Below are positions 1 to 9,615 of a stretch of 64,000 bases of DNA, piece by piece. Numbering within the stretch: position 1 is the first letter of the stretch; the number at the start of each line of letters is the position of its first letter. Location: positions 434,001-498,000 of the forward strand of contig JAXLXE010000002.1 of assembly GCA_046328115.1 (NCBI GenBank). Direction: 5' to 3'. The DNA comes from JAXLXE01 sp046328115 (lineage in GTDB: Bacteria; Chloroflexota; UBA6077; JACCZL01). Position numbers and translations under genes: made by a program. The notes beneath the pieces were generated by a model that searched no databases, was not told the DNA's origin, and saw only the letters and a list, made by a program, of their open reading frames with translations.

Positions 1-291
1 CAGGACATCGCGCGGGACTACGTGTCCAAGGGCGGCGGCTCCTCAGGCCGCGGCTCGCTACTGACGGACAAGACCATCCTGGAGAAGAATCCGCAGTTCG
101 CGGCCCTCAACGAGGTGCTCAAGCTCCAACACGCGTACCCGCCGCTCGAGCAGTACAACTACGTCTACAACACCATTCTTGCGGCGCACAACAGCGCCAT
201 CTGGACCAAGCAGGAGACTGCCAAGGACGGGCTGGCCAAGGCCAAGGCGGAGGCCATCCAGTATCTCAAGGAGCAGGGCGTCAAGCTCTAG
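1..291 (+). CDS. ABC sugar transporter substrate-binding protein, C-terminal part
   Basis: The reading frame is open from the first base of the window, so the N-terminus lies outside it. About 96 residues remain. The tail (KAKAEAIQYLKEQGVKL) has the helical ending typical of carbohydrate-binding proteins of ABC importers (SBP family 1), but the ligand-binding core cannot be seen. Identity rests mainly on position: two MalF/MalG-type permeases follow in the same direction after a strong hairpin. It would be a secreted or lipid-anchored protein delivering a sugar or sugar-like solute to those permeases. A beta-mannosidase gene next door makes a mannose-containing oligosaccharide a reasonable guess for the ligand, which is inference only. 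Confidence 0.7.
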   Translation, partial: QDIARDYVSKGGGSSGRGSLLTDKTILEKNPQFAALNEVLKLQHAYPPLEQYNYVYNTILAAHNSAIWTKQETAKDGLAKAKAEAIQYLKEQGVKL

Positions 292-299
292 TAGCTGCC

Positions 300-324
300 G
301 GGGGGCGCAAGCGTTGCGCCCCCC
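300..324 (+). terminator. Intra-operon hairpin between binding protein and permease
   Basis: A perfect 11-bp stem (GGGGGGCGCAA with TTGCGCCCCCC) closes a 3-nt GCG loop just after the binding-protein stop codon. No U-run follows, so it may be a partial terminator or an mRNA-protecting stem. Such hairpins commonly keep binding-protein mRNA more abundant than permease mRNA. Confidence 0.65.
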
Positions 325-351
325 GAGCTCTCGCGAACGTCGAGGCCTCCA

Positions 352-1275
352 ATGGATGCATCCCACGCGCTGGACCCGGCGCGCGCGATTAGCCGTGGGC
401 AGACCTGGTCGCTCCCAGACCGCTGGCTGCCACACCTACTCATCTGGCCGGCGCTTATCACGCTAGCGCTGGTGTTCCTGTATCCGCTCGCCTACAGCTT
501 TTGGATCTCCCTCAACGTTTACAACATCACCCGGCCACCGCGGTTCGTTGGGCTGGACAACTACACCCTGATCGCCCAGGACCCTCGGGTGTGGGAGGCA
601 TTCGGCGCGTCGTTCACGTTCGCGGGCATCTCTCTCGCACTTCAATTCGTGATCGGCTTCGGGCTCGCACTGTTGCTGCACCGCGTGGTGTTGTTTCGCG
701 GCCTGATGCGGACGATCATCATCATCCCGTTGATGCTCACGCCGGTGGTGTTGGGCCTCAACTGGCGTCTGATGCTCAACCTCGACTGGGGCATCATCAA
801 CTACTTCCTGACGCTGGTTGGCCTGCCCGCGTTCAACTGGGTGAATGATCCTCGCCTGGCCATGGCCTCGCTAATCCTGGTGGATGTGTGGCACACCACG
901 TCATTTACCGTGCTGGTGCTGTCCGCGGGGCTCGCCACACTCCCTGACGAGCCGTTCGAAGCCGCCTCGATCGATGGCGCCAACGCCTGGCAGAAGCTCT
1001 GGTACCTCACAATCCCGCTGCTCCGTCCCCTCATTCTGGTGGTGCTGCTGTTTAGGTCGTACGAGCTCATCCGGGTGTACGACATCGTGTTTGCAGTCAC
1101 CGGCGGCGGGCCCGGGCGTCTGACGGAGACCATCTCGTTTCACATCTTCAACCGTATGTTCCAGGGATTCCAGGTGGGCTACGCCTCAGCCGTGTCCTAC
1201 GTCCTCTTCGCGGTGTCGCTGGCGTGGTCCGGTGTCATCATCAAGGTCGTGGGCATCAAGGGAACCCATGAGTAA
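352..1275 (+). CDS. ABC sugar transporter permease (MalF/UgpA type)
   Basis: Integral membrane subunit of a carbohydrate importer, 307 aa, with about six hydrophobic segments starting near residue 25. The cytoplasmic EAA loop that docks on the ATPase is visible near residue 200 (EAASIDGANAWQKLWYLTIP), which places it in the binding-protein-dependent permease family. The long N-terminal stretch before the first helix and the order binding protein - permease - permease fit the MalF/UgpA position. The second permease follows after 39 bp. No ATPase gene is present in the cluster, so the system probably shares an MsmX/UgpC-type ATPase encoded elsewhere, as many such operons do. Substrate is unknown. 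Confidence 0.9.
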   Translation: MDASHALDPARAISRGQTWSLPDRWLPHLLIWPALITLALVFLYPLAYSFWISLNVYNITRPPRFVGLDNYTLIAQDPRVWEAFGASFTFAGISLALQFVIGFGLALLLHRVVLFRGLMRTIIIIPLMLTPVVLGLNWRLMLNLDWGIINYFLTLVGLPAFNWVNDPRLAMASLILVDVWHTTSFTVLVLSAGLATLPDEPFEAASIDGANAWQKLWYLTIPLLRPLILVVLLFRSYELIRVYDIVFAVTGGGPGRLTETISFHIFNRMFQGFQVGYASAVSYVLFAVSLAWSGVIIKVVGIKGTHE

Positions 1276-1314
1276 CGAAGGAGTCTGCAGTCTGCTGATG
1301 AGGAGGACACTCGA

Positions 1315-2253
1315 TTGGCAGCGGTAACCACGGCCTCGCGCGCGCTGTCAACGCCGATCGCGATCTCCCGGCGGCGCAAGAAGGTGAATGTCGGAGATAT
1401 CGCCGCGTACGTCATCCTCACGGGTTGGATCATCTTCACGCTGTTTCCGGTGGTGTGGCTGCTGGTCTCCTCGGTCAAGGAGCCCAACAAGGTCTTTGCC
1501 ATGCCACCGGAGTGGATCTTCACGCCCACACTTCACAACTACGAGGTGGTGCTGGGGCTCACCATCCCCACAGAGCTCGAGACGGTGACGGAGGCTCAGG
1601 AGGGCACCGGCGACAGCCCGTTCCCCAAGTTCCTGCTCAACACTGTGATCGTCGCACTGGGAACCACGGCGCTCTCCCTCTCGCTCGGGTCCGCGGCCGC
1701 GTACGCACTCACCAGGTTCTTCCACCGGGCGCGCACGGGGCTTCTTGTCGGGATCATGATGACCCGTCTCGTCCCGCCGATCGTGTTGATCATCCCCATC
1801 TACATCCTGTGGCGAAACCTGGACCTCCTGGACACACACCTCGGCCTGATCCTGGCCTACCTCTCCATCAATCTGCCATTCGTGATCTGGATGATGCGCG
1901 GGTTCTTGCTGGACATCCCGGTTGAGCTAGAAGAGGCAGCCCTCATCGATGGCGCGTCCCGTCTGCAGGCCATGATCAAGGTTGCCCTCCCCCTGGCCGC
2001 TCCTGGACTGGCCGCCACCGCAATCTTCACCGTGCTGCTGGCGTGGAACGAGTTCCTCTTCTCGCTCGTGCTTACGTCGGGCGAAGCCAGAACGGTAACG
2101 CCCTACATCGGCGGCTTCATCACGGACAAGGCCGTCCTCTGGGGCCGCCTCTACGCCTCCAGCGCCATCATCATGGTGCCTGTGCTCGTGTTCGGGCTCG
2201 CCGTCCAGAAGCAGCTAGCCCACGGCCTCACCGGCGGCGCTGTCAAGGGCTAA
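1315..2253 (+). CDS. ABC sugar transporter permease (MalG/UgpE type)
   Basis: Second membrane subunit of the same importer, 312 aa. The start is TTG, preceded by a good ribosome site (GAGGAGG about 10 nt upstream), which is why this start was chosen over the later ATG codons. An EAA loop (EEAALIDGASRLQAMIKVALP, around residue 205) and six predicted helices identify the family. MalG-type permeases end in a short hydrophilic tail, as here (QLAHGLTGGAVKG). It pairs with the upstream permease to form the channel. An extra roughly 20-residue loop rich in Glu, Thr and Gly (around residues 85-105, GLTIPTELETVTEAQEGTGD) sits between the first two helices, on the outside by topology. Confidence 0.9.
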   Translation: MAAVTTASRALSTPIAISRRRKKVNVGDIAAYVILTGWIIFTLFPVVWLLVSSVKEPNKVFAMPPEWIFTPTLHNYEVVLGLTIPTELETVTEAQEGTGDSPFPKFLLNTVIVALGTTALSLSLGSAAAYALTRFFHRARTGLLVGIMMTRLVPPIVLIIPIYILWRNLDLLDTHLGLILAYLSINLPFVIWMMRGFLLDIPVELEEAALIDGASRLQAMIKVALPLAAPGLAATAIFTVLLAWNEFLFSLVLTSGEARTVTPYIGGFITDKAVLWGRLYASSAIIMVPVLVFGLAVQKQLAHGLTGGAVKG

Positions 2254-2261
2254 CGTGCCTA

Positions 2262-2286
2262 GGGGGCGGGGCAGCGCCTCGCCCCC
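2262..2286. terminator. Bidirectional hairpin between convergent genes
   Basis: An 11-bp GC stem with one G-U pair (GGGGGCGGGGC / GCCTCGCCCCC) around an AGC loop lies between the permease stop and the beta-mannosidase stop. The convergent arrangement makes a shared terminator likely, although no T-run is visible. Confidence 0.6.
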
Positions 2287-2290
2287 AGCA

Positions 2291-4789
2291 CTAAAGCCAG
2301 CGCACCTGCAACGCGTCAGGATCCAACGGCCGCGCCGGATCGGTCACCGTGATCACCCGTCGTTCGCCAGGCTCCAGATCCAGGTAGTTGTCGCTGAATC
2401 GCGTCGTCTCGCTCGGCGAGATCAGGTGGACGAAGAGCGCGTAGCCGTCGCACGGAGCAGTCAGCACCACGCGTAGCTCGCCGGCACCCACCCTCGTCAC
2501 GTTCACGCCCGGCCGCACGGACACTCGCTCCAGGTCCTTGATAGCCGCCATCAGGTGGCGGTTCTTGGGAAACGCCCCGGCCCCCGACTCGACCGCCAGG
2601 TAGCAGAGCGAGCGAGCCCCCCGCCGCGAGGCATCCCACCGTGCGACCGATCGGCTCGTCAGGGCCGCCACCTCCACGCTGAGCGACTCCTCCCAGACAA
2701 CGCCGCCGCCGAACCGGCCACACCGCGCCGTCACCTGATCGCGAACGGCCGCCACAGTGTCGTTTGTGATCCACAGCTCGATCCCGCCGTCCACCATCTT
2801 GAACGATGCCAGCACCGGCGTGAACACCCGCCGCAGGTAGTAGTACGCCGCCTTGGGGAATCCGTAGTAGTCGATCACGCTCCAGCTCAGGACCGGCCAG
2901 CAGTCGTTGAGCTGCCACACCAGCGCGCCCGCGCAGTGCGGCGCCCGCCTTCGGTAATGCTCAATCCCAAACTTCAGCCCCTCCGCCTGGGCAAGCTGGC
3001 TGAAGTCTATGTATTCGCGAAGATCCCTCGGCAGTCCCGTCACGGACTGCATCAGCATGTCGCCCTTGTTCTTGGGATCGTCCTTGTTGTGCCAGTCCAT
3101 CGCCGGGCTGTGGTGGTACAGCTCATCCTGGGGGATCACCCGCCGCAGCGTCTCCAGCACGGGCGCCGCGTGCATACCAAACTCGCTGTTGAAGCGAGCC
3201 ATGTCCTCCGCGTAGCGCAGATAGCTCACGCTCTCCGGCGTTGGATCCCGCCGCGGCTCCTCACCAAACCGCCTCGGATACTGCCCGTGCCACACGTCCC
3301 AGTTGTGACGATCGCCCTCCGCCATGCTGTTGTGGTCGTCGCCGCCGTATGGTGTGCCCGGCCAGTAGGGTGTCTGCCCGTCCACCTCCGCCACCACCCG
3401 TGGCAGCACCTCGTCGTAGTACAGCGCACCGTAGGCCGGGAGCGAAGTCGCGTCCCAGTTGCGCATGTCGTGGATCCACTGGTTCTCGTTGTTCCCGCAC
3501 CACAGCGCGAGGCTCGGCCGTCCCCGCAGCCGGCGCACCTGGTACCGCGCCTCCGCCTCCACCTCGTACGCAAAGGCCGGGTCCTCCGGGTACGTCGCGC
3601 ACGCAAACATGAAATCCTGCCACACCAGGATTCCCAGGGCATCACACGCGTCGTAGAACCCGTCGTGCTCGTAGATGCCGCCGCCCCAGATCCGCAGCAT
3701 GTTCATGTTGGCGTCCCGCGCCGCCCCGATCAGCGACGCGTACCGCTCGGGCGGAATCGCTCCCACGAACGAGTCGCACGGTATCCAGTTCGCCCCCTTG
3801 CAAAACAGCGGTACACCATTGAGCACGAAGCGGAAGAAGCGCGTCCCGCGTTCATCAGGATCCGGACGCTGGTCAAGCTCCAGCGTTCTGATACCAACTA
3901 ACGTGACGGACCTGTCCACCTCAACGCCGCCCGCCGTCAGCACCACTGTCAGCTCGTAGCGGTCCGGCGCCCCCAGATCGTGCGTCCACCACAGCCGCGG
4001 CCGGTCCACCGTCAGGTACGCCGTCGCTCCTTCGTCCGAGCCCGCGGCAGCGCTTGCCACCACGTCCCCCTCCGGGGACCGAAGCTCGATGCGCGACTCC
4101 AGCGCACCACCCGTCGCCAGCCGCTCAACGTCCACCCGCACCGCCACCAGCGCCTGCGACCGGTCGCGGCTCAGCTCCATCGTCCGGAGCTGCGTGCCGA
4201 GGATCCGTGCCACGCGGACGCGTCGCAGCTTAACCGGGCGCCAGAAACCCACGGTAGGCAGGCGCGGCCCCCAATCCCAGCCAAAGCCAAACTGCGCTTT
4301 GCGCATGGGCGAGCGCTCCGGATTGCGCCCCCACTGGCTCCAGTCCTCCTTCGGTGCGTGATCCAGCGGACGATCGAAGCACACAGCCACCGTGTGCACC
4401 GCCCCAGGACGCAATCGATTCGTCACATCGAGCTCAGACGGCCGGAACATGTTCCCGTGGCTGCCCAGGCGCTCGTCATCCAGCCACACCGTGGCAAAGG
4501 TATCCAGCCCGTGGAAGACCAGCAGCAAACGCTCGTCTCCGCCTGGCGCATCAACCGGGGCGTCGATCTGGCAGCGGAACCACCACTCGCGGTCCTCAAT
4601 CCAGGCGCATGCCAGCTCATTCTGGCCGTAGAACGGGTCTGGAATCCGCCCGGCCGCCACGAGTGCCTGGTGAAGATCCCCCGGGCACGGCACCGTCACC
4701 CAGCCAGCGGTATCGCAGTCAGCCGCGGCCGCCCCCGCCGCCAACCCCGCGCCAGGCTCGAAGTCGCACGCAAGCCAGGAATCGAACAC
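2291..4789 (-). CDS. Beta-mannosidase, glycoside hydrolase family 2
   Basis: An 832-aa cytoplasmic enzyme expected to remove terminal beta-linked mannose from oligosaccharides. The layout is that of GH2 mannosidases: an N-terminal jelly-roll sugar-binding domain, an immunoglobulin-like domain, a TIM barrel from about residue 290, and C-terminal beta domains. The acid/base Glu is seen in WCGNNENQ (Glu435) and the nucleophile Glu in FNSEFGM (Glu536). Both motifs are typical of beta-mannosidases rather than beta-galactosidases. There is no signal peptide. Convergent with the sugar importer, it probably acts on the imported product. Length is normal for the family (about 820-870 aa). Confidence 0.93.
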   Translation of the reverse strand: MFDSWLACDFEPGAGLAAGAAAADCDTAGWVTVPCPGDLHQALVAAGRIPDPFYGQNELACAWIEDREWWFRCQIDAPVDAPGGDERLLLVFHGLDTFATVWLDDERLGSHGNMFRPSELDVTNRLRPGAVHTVAVCFDRPLDHAPKEDWSQWGRNPERSPMRKAQFGFGWDWGPRLPTVGFWRPVKLRRVRVARILGTQLRTMELSRDRSQALVAVRVDVERLATGGALESRIELRSPEGDVVASAAAGSDEGATAYLTVDRPRLWWTHDLGAPDRYELTVVLTAGGVEVDRSVTLVGIRTLELDQRPDPDERGTRFFRFVLNGVPLFCKGANWIPCDSFVGAIPPERYASLIGAARDANMNMLRIWGGGIYEHDGFYDACDALGILVWQDFMFACATYPEDPAFAYEVEAEARYQVRRLRGRPSLALWCGNNENQWIHDMRNWDATSLPAYGALYYDEVLPRVVAEVDGQTPYWPGTPYGGDDHNSMAEGDRHNWDVWHGQYPRRFGEEPRRDPTPESVSYLRYAEDMARFNSEFGMHAAPVLETLRRVIPQDELYHHSPAMDWHNKDDPKNKGDMLMQSVTGLPRDLREYIDFSQLAQAEGLKFGIEHYRRRAPHCAGALVWQLNDCWPVLSWSVIDYYGFPKAAYYYLRRVFTPVLASFKMVDGGIELWITNDTVAAVRDQVTARCGRFGGGVVWEESLSVEVAALTSRSVARWDASRRGARSLCYLAVESGAGAFPKNRHLMAAIKDLERVSVRPGVNVTRVGAGELRVVLTAPCDGYALFVHLISPSETTRFSDNYLDLEPGERRVITVTDPARPLDPDALQVRWL

Positions 4790-5102
4790 GGCCGCCAGTA
4801 TACCCAGCGGCCTCGCCGAGTCGGTCCGCCGCGGTAGCCATCCGCCTCAGCGGTCGCGAACCTGGCATGACAGCCAGGTTCCAGACGGCGCGCCCGCCTG
4901 CAAGGTCCCGGCGCTCGGTGCGACGGCGCTCCCACGGATACCGCGCGCGACTCTGCGAAGGACGGTCGCTGGTCATCCCGAATCGCCAGTCTGTCCCGTT
5001 ATCCCCGGTGAGCACGTGACCGCGGCAAGTCGTGCGCGCTCAGTCGGGTCGTCGCGTGGCGCCGCCTACCGAGCACAAGACTAGCGCTCGCGGGGACACA
5101 CG
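4790..5102. other. Divergent intergenic region, no gene seen
   Basis: This 313-bp gap separates the starts of the beta-mannosidase (minus strand) and the signalling protein (plus strand), so it should hold both promoters. I see no convincing promoter boxes, repeat or RNA structure. Short open frames here have poor codon use and no ribosome site. Confidence 0.5.
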
Positions 5103-7832
5103 TTGCGCATCATCATCTTCGGGCACGCGCTGCTCTCAATCGGCCGGATCGCCCTCATCATTCTGGCACTCGGCGGCGAGGACCAGAAACAGCTAGATAA
5201 GCTGATGAGCATGGCGCTCACGGGGTTGACCGCGCTGGCGGCCGCCTTTGCCGCGCGCCAGACGGCTCGGGAGGGATCCTCGCGCGCCTGGGCCCTGCTC
5301 GCGTGCGGCGCCGTCGCGAACTTCTGTGGCGACTCACTCTATCTCCTCGTTGGCATCACCTCCGGTGATACGCCATTTCCGTCCATCGCCGATGCCGCAT
5401 ACCTCCTGTACTACCCGTTCATCCTCGCCGGCCTCCTCGCCTTCCCGCACCGTCCCGAGAGCGCCAGCGAGCGGCTGAAGTTCTGGCTGGACGCCCTGAC
5501 CACCCTGGTTGGCGGCGGCCTCCTGTTCTGGTACTTCCTGATCTTCCCCATCGCTGACTCACAGGAGACCAGCGATCTCGCCGCGTTCGTGGCGGTGGCC
5601 TACCCGGTCGCGGATCTCGTGCTGATTCTGGGCGTAGCAAGCGTGGCACTCCGCGCCAGCGTCTCACTGAGCCGAACGATGTTCGGCCTCCTCGGTGGAT
5701 CGATCGTTGCCTTCCTGATCGCTGACGTGGCGTACGGCAACCTGAACCTCACCGGCCAGTACGTAGCCGGCGAGCCGATCACCCTCCTGGCCGAAGCACC
5801 CTATCAGATCTCGTACCTGCTCCTATCGGTTGCCGCGTTTCTAGCCGTACGCCGAGCCGCGAGACGAGACCGACCATCCTCCCAGGTTCCCGACCGCCTT
5901 CCCGCCGTCAATTCGCTCCCCTACGTAGCGGTGCTCGTCGGGTACTCGCTGCTCGTCTGGGCATCGTTCGGAGACGTCTCCAATGGCCTCCGTGGGCTGA
6001 TCGTGGGCGCCGTGCTGATGACCGGCCTCGTGCTCGCACGTCAGATCGCGGCGGTTCGGGAGAACTCGCGCCTCTTGACCGAGCACGTCGCACGCCGAAC
6101 GGAGGCCAGATTCCGGTCCCTGGTCCAGCATGCCTCGGACGTCATCACAGTCATCGATGCGGCCGGCTACATCACCTTTCAGTCGGACTCAGTGGCCAGG
6201 ATCTTCGGCTACACGCCGCACCAGCTCACGGGCCTCAGGTTCATCGACCTTGTCCACGCCGATGACCGGGATCGCGCACGCGAATTCCTGCAGGAACGCC
6301 TGCGCAGCGCGGACGTCGCCAGCGGCATCGAATGGCGCCTCCGGCACAGCGACGGGCGCTGGCGCCAGGTGTTCACCGTCGTGGCGAGCCTCGTCGACGA
6401 TCCCGACGTCAACGGGATTGTCCTCACCAGCCGGGACGACACGGAACGATTCAATCTGGCGGAACAGCTCCGCCACCAGGCTTTCCACGACGCGCTGACC
6501 GGCCTCGCAAACCGGGCCCTGTTCGAGAACCGACTCGATCATGCGCTGGCCCGAGCCGCGCGCAACGGCTCGGCCGTCGCGGTCATGTTCCTGGACCTCG
6601 ACCACTTCAAGACCATCAACGACAGTCTCGGGCACGCAGCCGGCGACACTGTCCTGACGGTCCTCGGACAGCGCCTGCGTCGAATCGTACGCGAGTCCGA
6701 TACCCTTGCCCGCTTCGGCGGAGACGAGTTCGCCATCTTGCTGGACGACGGCGTGTCCGGCGATCGCTGCGTGGCGATCGCCGAGCGCTGCATACACGCA
6801 TGCCGCGAGCCCATCCTGATCCACGACCGCGAGGTCACCACGGGCTGCAGCATCGGCATCGCGCTCAGTGAGTCCGGTCTCAACGCCGCCGCCGAGATCA
6901 TGCGAGACGCCGACCTCGCCATGTACTCCGGCAAGACAAACGGCCGGGGCCGGTACGAGATCTACGAGCCCACCATGCACGCACGAGTCGTCGAGCAGCT
7001 CGAGCTCGAGGCCGACCTGCGAGGCGCCATCGAGCGGGAGGAGTTCGTAGTCCACTACCAGCCCATCATCGCGCTGGAGTCCGGCCAGATCACAGGCGTC
7101 GAGGCACTCGTTCGCTGGCAGCACCCCACCCGCGGGCTGCTCGCGCCCGCCGCGTTCATCCCGCGGGCTGAAGAGACCGGATTGATTGTGCCCATCGGGT
7201 TTCAGGTGCTGCGCCGAGCTTGCCTCGACGCCAAAGCCTGGCACCTCGACGTCCCAGGAGACCACCCGCTACGCGTCTCCATCAACCTCTCGATCCGCCA
7301 ACTCGAACACTCCGGGTGCTTCGAGGAGGTCGCCAGCGCGATTCGCGACAGCCAGGTCGATCCATCGTCCATCGTCCTCGAGGTCACCGAGAGCTTCATG
7401 ATGCGGGATCCGCGCAGCGCAATTGATCGGCTCCACGAGCTGAAGACGCTGGGCGTCCACGTCGCGCTCGACGACTTCGGTACCGGGTTCTCCTCGCTCA
7501 GCTACCTCCAGCAGATGTGCGTAGACATCATCAAGATCGACCGTGCCTTTGTGAACGGGATGCTCACCAGTGACCGAGACGCGTCGCTCGTCGACGCGAT
7601 CATGGCGCTCGGCGCCAGCCTCAAGCTCGAAATCGTGGCGGAGGGCATCGAGCTAGCCGAGCAGGCGGACCGGCTCCGCCAGCTCGGCTGCCACTACGGG
7701 CAGGGCTACTTCCTAGGGCGCCCCAGAGAACACCAGATCATCTCGGCACTGCTCGTCGAGCAGTTCGCCCGACAGCTCGGCCTGGAGCTGCTGCCTCACC
7801 CGGCCAACACGGTAGTCAAAGCAGTCGCCTAG
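5103..7832 (+). CDS. Membrane PAS-GGDEF-EAL cyclic-di-GMP signalling protein
   Basis: A 909-aa protein that probably makes or breaks down cyclic-di-GMP. Residues 1-320 contain several hydrophobic segments forming a membrane sensor region. A PAS domain covers about residues 335-450. A GGDEF domain follows with an intact RFGGDEF signature (GGDEF at 539-543). An EAL domain starts with GVEALVRWQHP (EAL at 667-669) and keeps the DDFGTG metal motif, so both activities could be present. The start is TTG with a weak ribosome site; an alternative start further in would remove part of the first helix. It is a single-gene unit on the opposite strand from the following operon. The PAS ligand is unknown. 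Confidence 0.93.
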   Translation: MRIIIFGHALLSIGRIALIILALGGEDQKQLDKLMSMALTGLTALAAAFAARQTAREGSSRAWALLACGAVANFCGDSLYLLVGITSGDTPFPSIADAAYLLYYPFILAGLLAFPHRPESASERLKFWLDALTTLVGGGLLFWYFLIFPIADSQETSDLAAFVAVAYPVADLVLILGVASVALRASVSLSRTMFGLLGGSIVAFLIADVAYGNLNLTGQYVAGEPITLLAEAPYQISYLLLSVAAFLAVRRAARRDRPSSQVPDRLPAVNSLPYVAVLVGYSLLVWASFGDVSNGLRGLIVGAVLMTGLVLARQIAAVRENSRLLTEHVARRTEARFRSLVQHASDVITVIDAAGYITFQSDSVARIFGYTPHQLTGLRFIDLVHADDRDRAREFLQERLRSADVASGIEWRLRHSDGRWRQVFTVVASLVDDPDVNGIVLTSRDDTERFNLAEQLRHQAFHDALTGLANRALFENRLDHALARAARNGSAVAVMFLDLDHFKTINDSLGHAAGDTVLTVLGQRLRRIVRESDTLARFGGDEFAILLDDGVSGDRCVAIAERCIHACREPILIHDREVTTGCSIGIALSESGLNAAAEIMRDADLAMYSGKTNGRGRYEIYEPTMHARVVEQLELEADLRGAIEREEFVVHYQPIIALESGQITGVEALVRWQHPTRGLLAPAAFIPRAEETGLIVPIGFQVLRRACLDAKAWHLDVPGDHPLRVSINLSIRQLEHSGCFEEVASAIRDSQVDPSSIVLEVTESFMMRDPRSAIDRLHELKTLGVHVALDDFGTGFSSLSYLQQMCVDIIKIDRAFVNGMLTSDRDASLVDAIMALGASLKLEIVAEGIELAEQADRLRQLGCHYGQGYFLGRPREHQIISALLVEQFARQLGLELLPHPANTVVKAVA

Positions 7833-7883
7833 CCAGCCACCCGTCAGACCAACGCGTTCGGACGGAGTCCCCGCCTGAGCCAG

Positions 7884-8537
7884 CTACCGTGCTAGGGCCG
7901 GGACCGCCGCCCACGCCTCCGCCAGGTCCGCGGCGTTCACCACCACGCCAAAGTGGTCGTTCATGTTTCGCAGCGTTGCCGCGTGCTTCTCCGCGCTGTA
8001 GGCCGCGGAGCAATCATCCACGAAGACCACGTGGTAGTCCCGCATGTAGGCGTCTCGCGCCGTAGACTCCACGCACACATTCGTCGCCACACCAGTCAGG
8101 ACCACGGACGTGATCCCGCGAGACCGCAGGATCAGCTCAAGGTCAGTGTCCACAAAGGCGCTGTACCGGTGCTTCGTCACGACGGGCTCTCCCGCCGCGG
8201 GTTCCACCTGATACAGCCCCGCCCCCCAGCTACCCTCCTGACAGATCTGCACCGATCCGGGCCGAGTCCGCATTCGATGGTCCGTCGCCGCCCGCGAGAC
8301 TGTGTGCTCCGTGTGAATCATCTTCACCCAGATCACCGTGGTCCCCGCCCGCCGTGCATCATCCACCAGTCCGACCAGCGTCGGCACCATCTCCTGCGCC
8401 GCGCTCACATCGTTGCCCGCCGCCACCAACGGGCTTTCAGAGTGACAGAAGTCATTCTGTACGTCCACCACGATCAATGCCGTAGATCGCGGGTCCACAC
8501 GCTCGGGAAGACTCAGCACCGTCGAGGCAGTCATCAC
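7884..8537 (-). CDS. Cysteine hydrolase of the isochorismatase family
   Basis: A 217-aa alpha/beta amidohydrolase-like enzyme. The catalytic triad of the family is visible: Asp25 in VVDVQNDFC, Lys122 in VTKHRYSAF, and Cys155 in TGVATNVCVEST, after a cis-peptide VA. This family includes isochorismatases, nicotinamidases, N-carbamoylsarcosine amidase and biuret hydrolase. Context favours an amidohydrolase, because it is the last gene of an operon carrying an amidase with an AtzG-like partner and a peptide-type importer. The residues around the active site do not let me name the substrate. It starts 67 bp after the ATPase gene stop and is probably co-transcribed. Confidence 0.88.
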   Translation of the reverse strand: MMTASTVLSLPERVDPRSTALIVVDVQNDFCHSESPLVAAGNDVSAAQEMVPTLVGLVDDARRAGTTVIWVKMIHTEHTVSRAATDHRMRTRPGSVQICQEGSWGAGLYQVEPAAGEPVVTKHRYSAFVDTDLELILRSRGITSVVLTGVATNVCVESTARDAYMRDYHVVFVDDCSAAYSAEKHAATLRNMNDHFGVVVNAADLAEAWAAVPALAR

Positions 8538-8604
8538 ATCGCTCCTTCTTGTTTCTCGCGCCTATCTCTCGCCCTAGTCTCTCATCGTCAGTTCGCGGCC
8601 GCTC

Positions 8605-9615
8605 TCACGCCCGACCCAGCACCACATCGCAGCGGATCGCGCGGTCGTTGCCCAGCTCCGTGAGTAGCGGTACCGTCGTCCAGCAACGTTCCAGCGCGTA
8701 CGCACACCGCGGCGCAAACGCGCACCGGTCTGGCAGCATCGCCAGGTTCGGCGGCGATCCCGGAATGGCCACCGGCCGCTCCTGCTGGCCTGGCCGCACG
8801 TTCGCCGCCAGAAGTCCGCGCGTATAAGGATGCCGCGGCTCGCGCATCAGCTCACGGATCGGCCCGCGCTCAACGATCCGCCCCGCGTACATCACGATCA
8901 CCTCATCGGCAATCTCTGCCGCCACCGAGATGTCGTGAGTCACCAGGACCACCCCCATGCCGGTGCGATCCCTCAGATCACGGATCAGTGCCAGCACCCG
9001 CGCCTGTACCGTCACGTCCAGCGCTGTCGTCGGCTCATCCGCCAGCAGGAGGCTGGGATTGCAGGCCAGCGCCATGGCAATCACGATGCGCTGCCGCATA
9101 CCGCCACTACACTCAAACGGATACGCTTTCAGGCGCTGCTCCGGAGAGCTGATCTGCACCAGCTCCAGGAGCTGCAGCGCCCGAGCGCGGGCCTCCGCTC
9201 GCGTCGCCTTTGTGTGCCGTCGGATGGTCTCTACGATCTGGTCCTCAACCGTGTAGACCGGATCCAGCGCCGTCATCGGGTTCTGGAAAATCATGGAGAG
9301 CCAGTCGCCACGTATCCGCTGGCGGGCCTTCGGAGGCATGGTCACCAGGTCCACGCCCCGCATCTCCACGGAGCCCGCGACCGTCGCGTTTGTCGGCTGA
9401 ATCCCCAGGATCGTCTTGAGCAACATGCTCTTGCCAGACCCTGATTCACCCAGGATCGCCACGATCCGTCCGGCCCCAAGCGAGAAGCTGACGTCATTGA
9501 CGGCTCGCAGTGTGCCTCCGTGCGCTTTCAGCGTCACCGTGAGTCCGCGCACCCCCAGCAGTCCATCGGCACCCGTCGAAACCCCAGGATCCGGCGTTGG
9601 CGCCTCAACCGCCAC
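8605..9615 (-). CDS. Peptide/nickel-type ABC transporter ATPase (DppD/OppD type)
   Basis: A 336-aa cytoplasmic ATPase. The Walker A motif (GESGSGKS, near residue 55), the ABC signature (CSGGMRQR), Walker B (LLLADEPTTALD) and the switch His (VTHDI) are all present. The C-terminus has the cysteine-bearing oligopeptide-ATPase tail (RCAFAPRCAYALERC), which can bind an Fe-S cluster in some relatives. Its GTG start overlaps the end of the small AtzG-like gene by 11 bp, which ties it to the amidase. It should pair with the DppF-type ATPase two genes upstream to power the DppB/DppC channel. It is unusual that the two ATPase genes are separated by the amidase genes. Confidence 0.92.
   Translation of the reverse strand: MAVEAPTPDPGVSTGADGLLGVRGLTVTLKAHGGTLRAVNDVSFSLGAGRIVAILGESGSGKSMLLKTILGIQPTNATVAGSVEMRGVDLVTMPPKARQRIRGDWLSMIFQNPMTALDPVYTVEDQIVETIRRHTKATRAEARARALQLLELVQISSPEQRLKAYPFECSGGMRQRIVIAMALACNPSLLLADEPTTALDVTVQARVLALIRDLRDRTGMGVVLVTHDISVAAEIADEVIVMYAGRIVERGPIRELMREPRHPYTRGLLAANVRPGQQERPVAIPGSPPNLAMLPDRCAFAPRCAYALERCWTTVPLLTELGNDRAIRCDVVLGRA

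Noticed and set aside
2555..3901. 448-aa plus-strand ORF opposite the beta-mannosidase
   Set aside because: Antisense frame of a clear GH2 gene; His/Arg/Pro-rich translation without domain features.
6189..7265. 358-aa minus-strand ORF opposite the GGDEF-EAL gene
   Set aside because: Shadow frame; the plus strand holds intact GGDEF and EAL motifs.
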